Positions 10,140 through 19,402 of a DNA stretch of 64,000 bases are shown piece by piece. Within the stretch, counting starts at the first letter, position 1, and the number at the start of each line of letters is the position of its first letter. The DNA comes from Membranihabitans marinus (GTDB lineage Bacteria; Bacteroidota; Bacteroidia; Chitinophagales; Saprospiraceae), in the NCBI RefSeq assembly GCF_021729155.1, contig NZ_JAJQYA010000010.1, forward strand, positions 1-64,000. The letters run 5' to 3'. The notes beneath the pieces are model-generated. The model ran no database searches and was not told the DNA's origin. It saw only the letters and a program-made list of their open reading frames with translations. A program made the translations under genes and the position numbers.

Positions 10140-11003
10140 ATGAAAGGGCAAAATGTCAAATTGGGGATTAGTACATGGATATGGACTTCACCCTTTAATA
10201 CAGATACCATAAAACTATTTCCCAAAATTAAGGCTATGGGCTATGATTCGGTAGAGATTCCAGTGGAATATCCCGAGTTAATAGATGGACAGGAGGTCAG
10301 CAAGGCACTTGAAGATTGCGGTCTTACTGCTGTAGTTTGTGGGGCTTTTGGGCCTGAAAGAGATTTTACTCATGAAGATGTGGCCGTCCATCAAAATTGT
10401 ATGGACTATATTTTAGCTTGTTTTGATCTATGCGAAATGTGGGATTGTGGATTTTTGGCAGGTCCAATGTATTCTGCTGTAGGCAAGGTGAGGATGTTGA
10501 CGCCAGAACAGCGGAAAGAAGATTGGAAGCTGGCTGTTGAAAATTTACAAAAAGTGTGTGAGGTGGCCGGGCCAAGAAATCTTTCTTTGGCAATTGAGCC
10601 ATTGAATCGCTTTGAATCCGATATGGTCAATACGGCAGACGATGTAATGCGTTTGATTCACGATATAGGTCACACTAGTGCTAAAGTGATGTTGGATTCT
10701 TTTCATATGAATTTGGAGGAGAATGATATAGGGCTAGCATTAAAGAAGGTCGGAGATGATTTACTTCATTTTCAGGTGTCAGATAGTCATCGGGGGGTGC
10801 CGGGAACTGGTCTAAGTCCTTGGGATGAGATTAAAAAAGGATTGCAGGTTATTCAATATGATGATGTTGTATCGATTGAGAGCTTTACCCCAGAGGTCAA
10901 GGAATTGGCTGGGGCAGTCTGTATATGGCGTACGTTTGCTTCCAGTCAAGATGAATTTGCCCGTCTGGGAATATCATTTTTAAAACAATTACTACATACT
11001 TAA
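10140..11003 (+). CDS. Sugar isomerase/epimerase, D-tagatose 3-epimerase-like TIM barrel
   Basis: The 287-residue TIM barrel has the metal-site segments of the tagatose/psicose 3-epimerase group in order: a Glu in IEPLNRFESD, an Asp in VMLDSFHMN, a His in FQVSDSHRGVPGTG, and a Glu in VSIESFTPE. Family members move a ketone or epimerise at C3 of ketoses; relatives next to Gfo/Idh/MocA genes often act on 3-keto-sugars. It has no signal peptide, so it is cytoplasmic. It lies 25 bases after the ThuA fusion and 10 bases before the Gfo gene, so the three are very probably co-transcribed. Confidence 0.88.
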   Translation: MKGQNVKLGISTWIWTSPFNTDTIKLFPKIKAMGYDSVEIPVEYPELIDGQEVSKALEDCGLTAVVCGAFGPERDFTHEDVAVHQNCMDYILACFDLCEMWDCGFLAGPMYSAVGKVRMLTPEQRKEDWKLAVENLQKVCEVAGPRNLSLAIEPLNRFESDMVNTADDVMRLIHDIGHTSAKVMLDSFHMNLEENDIGLALKKVGDDLLHFQVSDSHRGVPGTGLSPWDEIKKGLQVIQYDDVVSIESFTPEVKELAGAVCIWRTFASSQDEFARLGISFLKQLLHT

Positions 11004-11013
11004 ATTAAGAAAA

Positions 11014-12147
11014 ATGAGTCAAAAGAAATTAAATATAGCTATTGTGGGATTGGGATTTGGTGCTGAATTTATACCTATTTATCAGGATTATCCTGGTGTA
11101 CACTTATATGCCATTTGCCAACGAACGCCATCCACTCTTAATGAAATAGGGGATCGATACAATATTGAGCAACGCTATACTTCTTACGAAGAGTTGTTGG
11201 CCGATCCTCAAGTGGATGCGGTACACATTAATACTCCGATTCCCAATCACGGTCAGCAAAGTATACAAGCTCTGAGGGCGGGGAAACATGTAGCTTGCAC
11301 TGTGCCTATGGCTACCACCATAGCTGAATGTGAAGAAATTGTCCATTTGGTAGCCGAAACTGGACTGACCTATATGATGATGGAGACCGTGGTATATGCC
11401 AGGGAATTTCTCTATATGAAGCAAGAGTATGAGAGTGGTAAATTGGGTAAACTACAGTTTCTTAAAGCCAGTCATCAGCAGGATATGGATGGATGGCCTA
11501 ATTATTGGCCTGGATTGCCGCCGATGTATTATGCGACACATTGTGTGGGGCCAGTTTTGGGTTTAGGTCAACATCAGGCGGAGTATGTATCTTGTTTTGG
11601 TTCGGGAACAATAAGAGAAGAACTTCATCACCATTACCAATCGCCCTTTGCAGTAGAAACCACTCATATCAAATTTAAGGACAGTGATTTATCTGCTCAT
11701 ATTTACCGGTCGTTGTTCGATGTTGCTCGACAGTATCGGGAGAGTTTTGAGGTGTACGGAGATAAGCGATCTGTGGAATGGCCATTGATAGAACACAATC
11801 CTTTGGTATTGCACACGGCGAAGCGACCAGAACCAGAAATCCCAGAAGAGGTAGTTTGTCCTGATTTTGCCCATTATTTGCCTAGTGAAATACAAAAATA
11901 TACTAGAGCTGGAGTGTACGATGACGATGACCATCAACATTTGTCCTTTGTTCAAGGGGGAGGGCATGGAGGATCTCATCCTCATTTAGTTCATGAATTT
12001 GTAAAAGCATTACAGGGTTTGGGGCCAGGTTATCCCAATGCCGTTGCTTCAGCCAATATTACTTGTGTGGGATTATTGGCTCATGAATCTGCTTTGGAAG
12101 GGGGAGTTATTAAGTTTTTACCAGGATTTACTTTGTCAGATACATAG
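11014..12147 (+). CDS. Gfo/Idh/MocA-family NAD(P)-dependent sugar oxidoreductase
   Basis: The 377-residue protein starts with a Rossmann fold (IAIVGLGFGAEFIPIY, residues about 6-21) followed by the family's typical segments DAVHINTPIPNHGQQS and GKHVACTVPMA. The last is the position of the EKP motif; here it reads TVPMA, a variant. The C-terminal half is the usual alpha/beta substrate domain, rich in His. It lacks a signal peptide. Together with the upstream epimerase-like gene and the dehydrogenase fusion it suggests oxidation and rearrangement of a sugar or glycoside; the substrate is unknown. It ends 26 bases from the convergent FadR gene, with only a weak AGAATA/TATTCT hairpin (12150-12164) between them. 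Confidence 0.88.
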   Translation: MSQKKLNIAIVGLGFGAEFIPIYQDYPGVHLYAICQRTPSTLNEIGDRYNIEQRYTSYEELLADPQVDAVHINTPIPNHGQQSIQALRAGKHVACTVPMATTIAECEEIVHLVAETGLTYMMMETVVYAREFLYMKQEYESGKLGKLQFLKASHQQDMDGWPNYWPGLPPMYYATHCVGPVLGLGQHQAEYVSCFGSGTIREELHHHYQSPFAVETTHIKFKDSDLSAHIYRSLFDVARQYRESFEVYGDKRSVEWPLIEHNPLVLHTAKRPEPEIPEEVVCPDFAHYLPSEIQKYTRAGVYDDDDHQHLSFVQGGGHGGSHPHLVHEFVKALQGLGPGYPNAVASANITCVGLLAHESALEGGVIKFLPGFTLSDT

Positions 12148-12173
12148 GCAGAATAAATTATTCTAATCCTTTA

Positions 12174-12860
12174 TTAATCTGTTATTTTAAAATATGGTGC
12201 CAGGTGTTTTTTCATGGCTAAACGAAAATCTTCAACCGTGCCAGATTTCAATATATTCACTAAATCTTTGTGATATATGTGGTTAGATTGATGTACCTTA
12301 TTGTTTTTTTTATATAAACTGAATACGTGATTAAATAATGGTATAAGTAAAACTTGAAAACGGGTAAAAGTTTCATTCCCCGTCATGTCATAGAGTTTGG
12401 TGTGAAATTCAATTTCTTCCTCGATGGTAGGTTCATGTATACTCGATTGATTTTTTATAATGACTTCCAATTCTTCGATGTCTTTATCGGTCTTTCTCAA
12501 AAATAGAAATTCAGCCATGCCTATTTCTAATATAAGTCTCATTTCAAAGATATCTTTAAGGGTGTCCTTTCCCAAAATAAAGGGATTTAATACTCTTTCG
12601 AGACCACCGAGGATGTCGGGGCGAGCCATAATCATTCCTCTTCTCGTCCTAGATTCTATTATGCCGAGCATACGAAGTCTACTCAAAGCCTCGCGGACTA
12701 CATTTCGGCTGACATTTAGTTTTTCTGCGATTTCATTTTCTCCGGGTAAGGAATCGCCGGGTTTAAAAGCATTTTCTAAAAAATAGGCGCGAAGATTGTT
12801 TTCTACTCGATCTGTCAACGAGATATTATCCAGTGGTGTAAGACTTTGTTTGCTATTCAT
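12174..12860 (-). CDS. FadR/GntR-family repressor, paralog 1
   Basis: At 228 residues it has the usual FadR-subfamily length. Residues about 12-80 form the winged helix (NEIAEKLNVSRNVVREALSR, then GIIESRTRRGMIMARP). The rest is an FCD-type helical sensor with candidate metal-binding His residues (EFHTKLYDMTGN, LFNHVF, MKKHLAPYF). Relatives such as UxuR, ExuR and LldR respond to sugar acids or hydroxy acids. It is nearly identical over its first ~190 residues to the protein at 15090-15791 and similar to that at 27728-28411. It is divergent from uxuA and is therefore a candidate regulator of that gene. Confidence 0.92.
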   Translation of the reverse strand: MNSKQSLTPLDNISLTDRVENNLRAYFLENAFKPGDSLPGENEIAEKLNVSRNVVREALSRLRMLGIIESRTRRGMIMARPDILGGLERVLNPFILGKDTLKDIFEMRLILEIGMAEFLFLRKTDKDIEELEVIIKNQSSIHEPTIEEEIEFHTKLYDMTGNETFTRFQVLLIPLFNHVFSLYKKNNKVHQSNHIYHKDLVNILKSGTVEDFRLAMKKHLAPYFKITD

Positions 12861-12886
12861 AATCGATTATATATTCAAAATTACTA

Positions 12887-12894
12887 CAAAGATA
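12887..12894 (-). promoter_or_regulatory. -7 element of the FadR paralog 1 promoter
   Basis: On the minus strand this reads TATCTTTG, a full match to TAnnTTTG, 27 bases upstream of the ATG. The same TATCTTTGTAGT context precedes FadR paralog 2, so the two promoters were probably duplicated along with the genes. No clear -33 TTTG is present. Confidence 0.5.
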
Positions 12895-13619
12895 GATATA
12901 GTATGAATCAATAATATTTATAACTAAAAAAAGCTCAAAATATAGTTGATCAATTTCATACTTGACTACTTAACGTATGTATTAGAAGTAGGTGTTTAGT
13001 TTTCTTAAAAGATGAATATTAAGTATAGGTAAAAGTAAAAGTATTATTCGTAATAATAATTCAAGATTAATTGTAATTTTGTACTACAAATCAATATTGA
13101 TGATTAAAGAATTTTATTAACCCATTTGGAATTAGTAGGTATTATATAGGTTAGTGATTTGCATTGATGTATTTTATGGACTATAATATGAATTGATGTT
13201 ATCTAATCTAGGACTATGAATTTAAAATTTCATAGTCGATGAATATATGTGATTTCTTTTGTTAGTTGAATGATGCAATTATTGTTCATGTGTGATTCAA
13301 TATATAAAATCAAAGGGTTTGATTAATTTCTGTCTTTAGACTTTGTTGAAAATGTATAGTGTTCAAAGGATTTAAATTTTTCTGTACATTTTGGTATTAA
13401 ACTTAAAAGAGATGAATTATTTTTCTTGACTATGAGGGTAAATATTTTCTATTATTTACACTGTAGCAGAAAATGTTAAATTTTTTGGAGCAGGAAATTG
13501 GATTATATGTAATAAAATAAAGGTATTAGAATTCAAGAAAGTCTCAATAACCTTTGAATTGAAAATTGATTTACTTTTTGAAGAAATTTAATATTTATTG
13601 ACTTAAACATTCACAGAAT
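12895..13619. other. Long intergenic region between FadR 1 and uxuA
   Basis: About 725 AT-rich bases carry no credible open reading frame. They contain a diverged copy of the cluster's shared operator (13072-13091, listed separately) and a 9-bp hairpin (GACTATGAA at 13212-13220, TTCATAGTC at 13229-13237) with no T-run after it. If transcription starts at the operator-promoter, the uxuA leader would be about 530 bases, long enough to hold a cis-acting RNA; I cannot recognise a known riboswitch. A nearer, non-consensus promoter is equally possible. Confidence 0.4.
13072..13091 (+). promoter_or_regulatory. Diverged FadR-type operator over a promoter, upstream of uxuA
   Basis: The 20 bases TGTAATTTTGTACTACAAAT match 15 of 20 positions of the identical element found at 16004-16023, 28621-28640 and 36888-36907. 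The match includes an embedded -7 box (TAATTTTG, 13074-13081), and the element has the TTGTA/TACAA inverted half-sites. It lies in the gap between FadR paralog 1 and uxuA. Binding by the FadR proteins is inferred. Confidence 0.45.
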
Positions 13620-14783
13620 ATGGCGAAGAGAAAATATATTTTTAAACACACCATGAAATGGCATGGGCCCAGTGATCAAGTAAGCCTAATAAATTTAGTT
13701 CAGAGTGGTGCAGAAGGCGTGGTTACCACATTAGAGAACATTGCAATAGGAGAGGTGTGGACGGAGGAAAAGATTAGTGAGCGAAAAGCTCAAATTAATA
13801 GCGTAGGTTTAGATTGGACGGTTGCAGAGAGTCTACCTGTTCATGAAGATATAAAGTTAGGGGCATCTACTCGAGATCAATATATTGAGAAATATAAACT
13901 GTCGTTGAGAAATTTAAGTGAAGCTGGAGTTAAAGTAATTGCCTACAATTTTATGCCTTTATTTGATTGGATGCGAACAGATTGGTACTACACATTAGAA
14001 GATGGAAGTCTTTCAACGCATTATGATCATTTGTACATAGTGGCATTTGATTTATTTGTATTGGAAAGGAAGAATGTAAGTTATCCAGAAGAAATAATCA
14101 TTAAGGCCGAGGAATTGTTTAAGAAATTGTTGGAGCAAGAGCTCGAAAGCTTAACCCAAGCGGTATTGCGAAGTTTTAGTTATGCAGGATTGGGAGATAC
14201 AATAGAAGACCTTAAAATAAACTTGGCCAAGTACGACGATATGGATCAGGAGACTTTGCGATCCAATTGGGCTTATTTTATAGAGAGTATTTTACCTGTG
14301 GTTGAAGAATGTGGCATACAATTAGCCATACATCCAGATGATCCCCCTTACAACTTATTTGGTATTCCGAGAATCACGAGTACAAGTGAGGATATTCAAT
14401 GGTTGATGAATAGAGTGAAGTCAAAAAACAACGGCCTATGTTTTTGTACTGGAGCCTTGGGGGCTCAGCCGGACAACAAATTGACCGACATAGTAAAAGA
14501 ATGGAAGGATCGAATTCACTATTTACATTTGCGAAGTGTAAAAGTATTGGATAAAGGAGTTTTCTATGAGACTAGCCATTTGGAAGGCGATGTGAATTTG
14601 TATTCTATTATTAAAGAGTTTGCCGATTCTCCGGTTGCATTACCTATTCGACCTGATCACGGTCATGCGATATTAGACGATCTTGGGAAGGAAGGTATTA
14701 ATCCTGGTTATACTTGTATCGGAAGGATGCAAGGATTAACAGCCGTTAAAGGAATAGAATACGCTTTGATCCAAGGAAAATAA
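13620..14783 (+). CDS. uxuA: Mannonate dehydratase UxuA
   Basis: The 387-residue protein matches the UxuA family in length (E. coli UxuA is 394) and in its N-terminal signature: MKWHGPSDQVSL, GAEGVVTTLENI, GEVWTEEKI, VAESLPVHEDIK. Later motifs include LAIHPDDPPYNLFGIPRI, the metal-binding region around GLCFCTGALGAQPDN, and RPDHGHAILDD near the end. It removes water from D-mannonate to give 2-keto-3-deoxy-D-gluconate (KDG), a cytoplasmic step of hexuronate use. No UxaC or UxuB gene is in the window, so mannonate must come from elsewhere. KDG is also the predicted product of the 50-57 kb enzymes, so the two routes could share a downstream aldolase. Confidence 0.93.
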   Translation: MAKRKYIFKHTMKWHGPSDQVSLINLVQSGAEGVVTTLENIAIGEVWTEEKISERKAQINSVGLDWTVAESLPVHEDIKLGASTRDQYIEKYKLSLRNLSEAGVKVIAYNFMPLFDWMRTDWYYTLEDGSLSTHYDHLYIVAFDLFVLERKNVSYPEEIIIKAEELFKKLLEQELESLTQAVLRSFSYAGLGDTIEDLKINLAKYDDMDQETLRSNWAYFIESILPVVEECGIQLAIHPDDPPYNLFGIPRITSTSEDIQWLMNRVKSKNNGLCFCTGALGAQPDNKLTDIVKEWKDRIHYLHLRSVKVLDKGVFYETSHLEGDVNLYSIIKEFADSPVALPIRPDHGHAILDDLGKEGINPGYTCIGRMQGLTAVKGIEYALIQGK

Positions 14784-14792
14784 TTATGCAAG

Positions 14793-14830
14793 CAATTACC
14801 TGCTTTAAAATAAGTAGGTAATTGTTTTTT
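14793..14830 (+). terminator. Rho-independent terminator of uxuA
   Basis: A 13-bp stem (CAATTACCTGCTT at 14793-14805 with AAGTAGGTAATTG at 14812-14824, one G-T pair) has a 6-base loop and six T residues after it. The following 259 bases up to the FadR 2 stop hold nothing that I recognise. Confidence 0.92.
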
Positions 14831-15089
14831 ATAAGCCTGCTTAGAGTCTGGTTTCTATCATCAATACATAAATGATATAGAAGTGGTTGTAGAGGGTAGA
14901 AGTATGTAAAATATTGAAATAGTAGCAGCAGTTTTCTGCTCCCTATGATCCATAATTTTGCGATCCTTTAAAGGTGTAAATTGACGACCTATATGGTATT
15001 TAAAAATTATAAGATCGAAGTGTATAAGTAGCAGCTAAATAAATCGAAATACAACCGTTGCCTATGATTTTACTAATTATAAGGATGAT

Positions 15090-15791
15090 TTAATTTGAAT
15101 TTTGTTCAGTCATTTGAAAATACGGCGCTAAGTGTTTTTTCATAGCGAGTCGGAAGTCTTCTACGGTTCCCGATTTCAAAGCTTTTACGATACCATCATG
15201 GTGTATGTGGTCAGGAGCTGAAGGTAGTTTATTTTCTTTTTTATAAATATTAAAAACATGATTGAATACCGGTAATAAAAGAATTTGAAAACGGGTAAAA
15301 GTTTCATTGCCCGTCATATCATAGAGTTTGGTGTGAAATTCAATTTCCTCCTCTATGGTAGGCTCAGGGATGCTCGATTGTTTTTTTACAATGGCCTCCA
15401 ATTCTTCGATGTCTTTATCGGTCTTTCTAGAAAATAGAAATTCTGCCATACCCATTTCCAAGATCAATCGCATCTCAAATACATCGTTGAGGGTGTCATT
15501 GCCCAAAATAAAGGGATTTAATACTCTTTCGAGGCCTCCGAGAATATCGGGGCGAGCCATAATCATTCCTCTTCTGGTCCTAGATTCTATTATGCCGAGC
15601 ATGCGCAGTCTACTCAAGGCCTCGCGGACTACATTTCGGCTTACATTTAGTTTTTCTGCGATTTCAATTTCTCCAGGTAAGGAGTCACCGGGTTTAAAAG
15701 CATTTTCTAAAAAATAGGCGCGAAGATTGTTTTCCACTCGATCTGTCATCGAGATATTATCTAGTGGAGTAAGACTTTGTTTGCTATTCAT
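15090..15791 (-). CDS. FadR/GntR-family repressor, paralog 2
   Basis: The protein has 233 residues when started at the ATG on the minus strand at 15791, which matches the MNSKQ start of paralog 1; a TTG two codons upstream is not needed. The N-terminal winged helix is virtually the same as in paralog 1 (IEIAEKLNVSRNVVREALSR), so the two should bind the same or overlapping DNA. The FCD sensor diverges after about residue 190, which could change the inducer. It is divergent from the first SusC operon, whose promoter carries the 20-base shared element. It is a probable local repressor of that operon. Confidence 0.92.
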   Translation of the reverse strand: MNSKQSLTPLDNISMTDRVENNLRAYFLENAFKPGDSLPGEIEIAEKLNVSRNVVREALSRLRMLGIIESRTRRGMIMARPDILGGLERVLNPFILGNDTLNDVFEMRLILEMGMAEFLFSRKTDKDIEELEAIVKKQSSIPEPTIEEEIEFHTKLYDMTGNETFTRFQILLLPVFNHVFNIYKKENKLPSAPDHIHHDGIVKALKSGTVEDFRLAMKKHLAPYFQMTEQNSN

Positions 15792-15817
15792 AATCAATTA
15801 TATAACCTTAATAACTA

Positions 15818-15825
15818 CAAAGATA
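15818..15825 (-). promoter_or_regulatory. -7 element of the FadR paralog 2 promoter
   Basis: It reads TATCTTTG on the minus strand, 27 bases upstream of the ATG at 15791. Spacing and flanking bases (TATCTTTGTAGT) equal those in front of paralog 1. Confidence 0.5.
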
Positions 15826-16000
15826 GGTATACTTAGATAAAAAATTTTGATTGATCAAAAATTAGGCAAGAACAAAAATTTATGAACCTTATGTATTGCC
15901 ATTTATCATTAGGGGGGAATGCCGTAAAAACCCTCTTTGCAGTTGTCTTGCAAATGTACATAAAAATAAAAATTTATTATTATTTTTATAAATCAAAAGT

Positions 16001-16023
16001 ATTTGTATATTTGACCAACAAAT
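16001..16023 (+). promoter_or_regulatory. Operator-promoter of the first SusC operon (shared 20-base element)
   Basis: The inverted repeat ATTTGT (16001-16006) / ACAAAT (16018-16023) with an 11-base spacer encloses the -7 box TATATTTG (16006-16013). The 20 bases TGTATATTTGACCAACAAAT are identical at 28621-28640 and 36888-36907. A repressor on this site would block RNA polymerase directly. Transcription would start near 16020, leaving a leader of about 190 bases before the ATG at 16214. The rest of the 15826-16213 gap shows no gene. Confidence 0.65.
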
Positions 16024-16213
16024 ACAATATTTCTGGACGATGTTTGTAGGCTCTGTAACATTAAATTTACAGATGTGCCTTTTGGGGTAGGTATTTTTGA
16101 TGGTATGATATTTTCAAAATGACTCCACCGAATTCAATTTCCTATATAGATATAATGGTTGAGTGGTTATGATTCGATTTGCAATAATTAATAGATTAAT
16201 TAAAAGAATAAGT

Positions 16214-19200
16214 ATGAAAATTAGTATGTTCTCCATTCGGTTTTCAATAGGAGTACTGTTTGTAATGATTACAATGACTGTTTATGGACATTCGTATGGA
16301 AATACTAGCAGTTATATCAAAAACCATTCGGTTGTCAGTTTGGATACCCTTCCTTATATGGTGAAAGGGGTGGTAACTGACGTTGATGGAGAGACGCTGC
16401 CAGGAGTAAATATAACCATAGTAGGGGATACCAGAGGGGTAACTACGGACTTTGAAGGTCTGTATGAAATCAAAGTAAAGAAATCTGATATTTTATTATT
16501 TACCTACATTGGTATGCAGGAGCAAGAGATTCCGGTCGAAGGCAAACCTGTCATTGATGTGGTATTGACGGAAAAAGCTTCAGAATTGGAGGGATTGACG
16601 GTCGTAGCCTTTGGTACGCAAAAGAAAGAAAGTGTCATAGCATCAGTGAGTTCAATTAATCCCAAAGACTTAAAGGTTCCATCGAGTAACTTGACCACGG
16701 CACTAGCGGGTAGAATGGCGGGATTGATTGCTTATCAGCGGACTGGAGAGCCTGGTCAAGACAATGCAGAGTTCTTTATTAGAGGGGTGACGAGTTTTGG
16801 TTATACTGCTAGTCCATTGATATTGTTGGATGGATTGGAAATAAGTTCATCTGATTTGTCTCGTTTACAACCTGATGATATCGCTAGTTTTACCATTATG
16901 AAAGATGCTTCGGCGGCTGCATTGTATGGAGCGCGTGGTGCCAATGGGGTTATTTTGATTACCACCAAGGAAGGGGTTGAAGGAAAAGCAAGAGTTTCCG
17001 TACGATTTGAACAATCGATATCTTCTCCCACTCAAAAAATAGAATTGGCAGATCCAATTACTTATATGAATCTCCACAACGAATCTATACTAACTCGTGA
17101 TCCCTTGGGGGTATTGAATTATAGTAGAGAAAAAATCGATAAAACTCAAGCAGGTGCCAATAACTTAGTATACCCAGCTACCGACTGGCAAAATCTGATG
17201 TTTAAAGATATGACTACGAATAATCGTCTCAATTTCAATGTGAGTGGAGGGGGTAAAGTTGCCCGTTATTATATCGCAGGTACGTATAACCAAGATAATG
17301 GTCTGCTGAAGGTGCCGGAAGAAAATAACTTTAATAGCAACATTAATTTAAAGAAATATTTATTGCGATCGAATGTTAACATTAATGTGACGAAAAGCAC
17401 CGAAGTGGTTGTCCGATTACATGGTACATTCGATGATTATAAAGGACCTATTGATGGTGGAGAAGCCTTGTATCAAAAAGTGATGAGAACCAATCCAGTA
17501 TTGTTTGCACCTTACTATCCCAAAGATGAAGAGAATGCGTTTAAACAACACATTCTGTTTGGAAATTATGAGACAGGTAATTATCTAAACCCATATGCAG
17601 ATATGATGCGAGGGTATAAGGATTATACTAAATCGTTGATGTTGGCACAATTCGAATTGAAACAAGATTTGGATTTTATTGCCAAAGGTTTGCGAGTTAG
17701 AGGGTTGTTTAGTACGACTCGATATTCCTATTTTGATGTCAATCGATTTTATCAACCTTTTTATTATAATATTGCAGCTTATGATAAGAGAGCCGATACA
17801 TATTCTTTATATGGCTTGAATCCGGAGGGGGGACAAGAGCATTTAAGTTATTCTGAGGGAAGAAAGGATGTAACCAGCAGTACTTATACAGAGACAGCCA
17901 TCAACTATGACAAAACCATAGGTGATAACCATGAGTTTGGAGGTATGTTGGTATTCTATTTGAGGAATGAACTCGAAGGTAATGCAGGTTCCCTTCAAAA
18001 ATCGTTGGCATATCGAAATATGGGATTGTCGGGTAGAGCTACCTATGGTCTAAAAGGTCGTTACTTTCTTGAAGCTAACTTTGGTTACAATGGGTCTGAA
18101 AGATTTTCGAAGGAAAATAGATTTGGTTTCTTCCCATCGGTTGGTTTAGGTTGGTCTGTTTCTAAGGAGGCATTTTGGGGACCGAGGATGAAAGAAGTGA
18201 TGCCGATCTTGCGTTTGAAAGCCACTCACGGTTTGGTAGGAAATGATGCCATTGGAGGGCCAGATGATCGATTCTTCCATTTGTCACAAGTGAATATTGG
18301 TGATTCTAATAAGGGCTATACTTTTGGTTCTGATTTTCAATATACCAAAAATGGGGTAACCATCGATAGATACGAAAACCCTGCAATAACTTGGGAGACA
18401 GCAGAAAAAACCAATATCGGGATAGAAATGAATCTATTCAATATGATCGATGTAAATGTAGATCTATTCTCAGAACATCGAACCAATATTTTGATGAGTA
18501 GAGCATTTATTCCAACTACATTGGGTCTACAGTCAACTCCTAGAGCCAATGTGGGAGAAGCGACAGGACAAGGATTGGATGTGTCCGTTGATATACAAAA
18601 GAATTACAATTCTGGATTTTGGTACGTAGGTCGATTTAATTTAACCTATGCAACTAGTGAATTCAAAGTGTTTGAAGAACCCAATTATTTGGACGCGCCT
18701 TGGAAATCGAGAATTGGTCACTCATTGGGACAACGATGGGGATATGTAGCAGAGCGGTTATTTGTAGATGAATTGGAGGTTGAAAACTCACCTTTTCAAT
18801 CGGGTGAAGTTATGGCTGGTGATATTAAATATAGAGACATTAATGACGATGGGGTAATCAATGAATTGGACCAAGTACCTATTGGACATCCCACTACTCC
18901 AGAGATTGTGTACGGATTTGGATTGTCTACGGGTTATAAAAACTTTGATTTATCCTTCTTTTTCCAAGGTTTGGCTCGAGAATCATTTTGGATAGATAGT
19001 TATAATACAGCGCCATTTATCGATACCGATGGGGCTTCAACATTATCGAATAATGCACTCCTTCAAGTCTATGCAGATAGCTACTGGTCAGAGTCCAATA
19101 GAGATTTAACGGCTATATGGCCTCGATTATCCAATACTGTAAATAGCAATAATAATGCAGTGAGTACTTGGTTTATGCGAAATGGAGCCTTTTTGAGATT

Positions 19201-19399
19201 GAAAACAGTTGAATTTGGATACTCACTTTCACCTGAAACAGTCGAAAAAATTGGATTGTCTAACGTGCGCTGGTATTTAAGTGGTGTTAACTTGTTGACA
19301 ATTAGTGATTTCGATTTGTGGGATCCTGAAATGGCTGGTAACGGTCTTGGTTACCCGATTCAACGAACTTTTAATTTGGGAATTCTAGTATCATTCTAA
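16214..19399 (+). CDS. SusC/RagA-type TonB-dependent outer-membrane transporter 1
   Basis: I place the start at ATG 16214 because residues 1-25 then form a clean signal peptide. The frame is open further upstream (GTG 16163) but the extension MIRFAIINRLIKRIS is unlikely. The product has 1061 residues. A carboxypeptidase-regulatory-like domain comes first (VKGVVTDVDGETLPGVNITI). The plug follows (FFIRGVTSFGYTASPLILLD; AALYGARGANGVILITTKEG) and then the 22-strand barrel, ending RTFNLGILVSF. SusC proteins import oligosaccharides with a SusD lid, and SusD follows three bases later. The operon continues through two lipoproteins and an FG-GAP protein to a sialidase-fold gene, so the cargo is probably a sialylated or related glycan. 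Confidence 0.93.
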   Translation: MKISMFSIRFSIGVLFVMITMTVYGHSYGNTSSYIKNHSVVSLDTLPYMVKGVVTDVDGETLPGVNITIVGDTRGVTTDFEGLYEIKVKKSDILLFTYIGMQEQEIPVEGKPVIDVVLTEKASELEGLTVVAFGTQKKESVIASVSSINPKDLKVPSSNLTTALAGRMAGLIAYQRTGEPGQDNAEFFIRGVTSFGYTASPLILLDGLEISSSDLSRLQPDDIASFTIMKDASAAALYGARGANGVILITTKEGVEGKARVSVRFEQSISSPTQKIELADPITYMNLHNESILTRDPLGVLNYSREKIDKTQAGANNLVYPATDWQNLMFKDMTTNNRLNFNVSGGGKVARYYIAGTYNQDNGLLKVPEENNFNSNINLKKYLLRSNVNINVTKSTEVVVRLHGTFDDYKGPIDGGEALYQKVMRTNPVLFAPYYPKDEENAFKQHILFGNYETGNYLNPYADMMRGYKDYTKSLMLAQFELKQDLDFIAKGLRVRGLFSTTRYSYFDVNRFYQPFYYNIAAYDKRADTYSLYGLNPEGGQEHLSYSEGRKDVTSSTYTETAINYDKTIGDNHEFGGMLVFYLRNELEGNAGSLQKSLAYRNMGLSGRATYGLKGRYFLEANFGYNGSERFSKENRFGFFPSVGLGWSVSKEAFWGPRMKEVMPILRLKATHGLVGNDAIGGPDDRFFHLSQVNIGDSNKGYTFGSDFQYTKNGVTIDRYENPAITWETAEKTNIGIEMNLFNMIDVNVDLFSEHRTNILMSRAFIPTTLGLQSTPRANVGEATGQGLDVSVDIQKNYNSGFWYVGRFNLTYATSEFKVFEEPNYLDAPWKSRIGHSLGQRWGYVAERLFVDELEVENSPFQSGEVMAGDIKYRDINDDGVINELDQVPIGHPTTPEIVYGFGLSTGYKNFDLSFFFQGLARESFWIDSYNTAPFIDTDGASTLSNNALLQVYADSYWSESNRDLTAIWPRLSNTVNSNNNAVSTWFMRNGAFLRLKTVEFGYSLSPETVEKIGLSNVRWYLSGVNLLTISDFDLWDPEMAGNGLGYPIQRTFNLGILVSF

Positions 19400-19402
19400 A
19401 AA

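Noticed and set aside
9728-10225. 165-residue antisense frame at the end of the ThuA fusion gene
   Set aside because: It overlaps the copper-binding domain, whose motifs are clear on the plus strand; the antisense product has no family features.
12150-12164. AGAATA/TATTCT hairpin as the terminator between the Gfo gene and FadR 1
   Set aside because: The 6-bp AT-only stem is too weak to call, and there is no T-run directly after it on either strand.
12460-12786. Long antisense reading frame opposite FadR paralog 1, also present opposite paralogs 2 (15355-15717) and 3 (28011-28337)
   Set aside because: It recurs only because the three sense genes are nearly the same; it has no start signals, and the translated sequence is a Ser/Leu-rich shadow of the winged-helix region.
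16163-16213. Upstream start (GTG) for SusC 1
   Set aside because: The extra 17 residues would displace the signal peptide; ATG 16214 gives a normal N-terminus.
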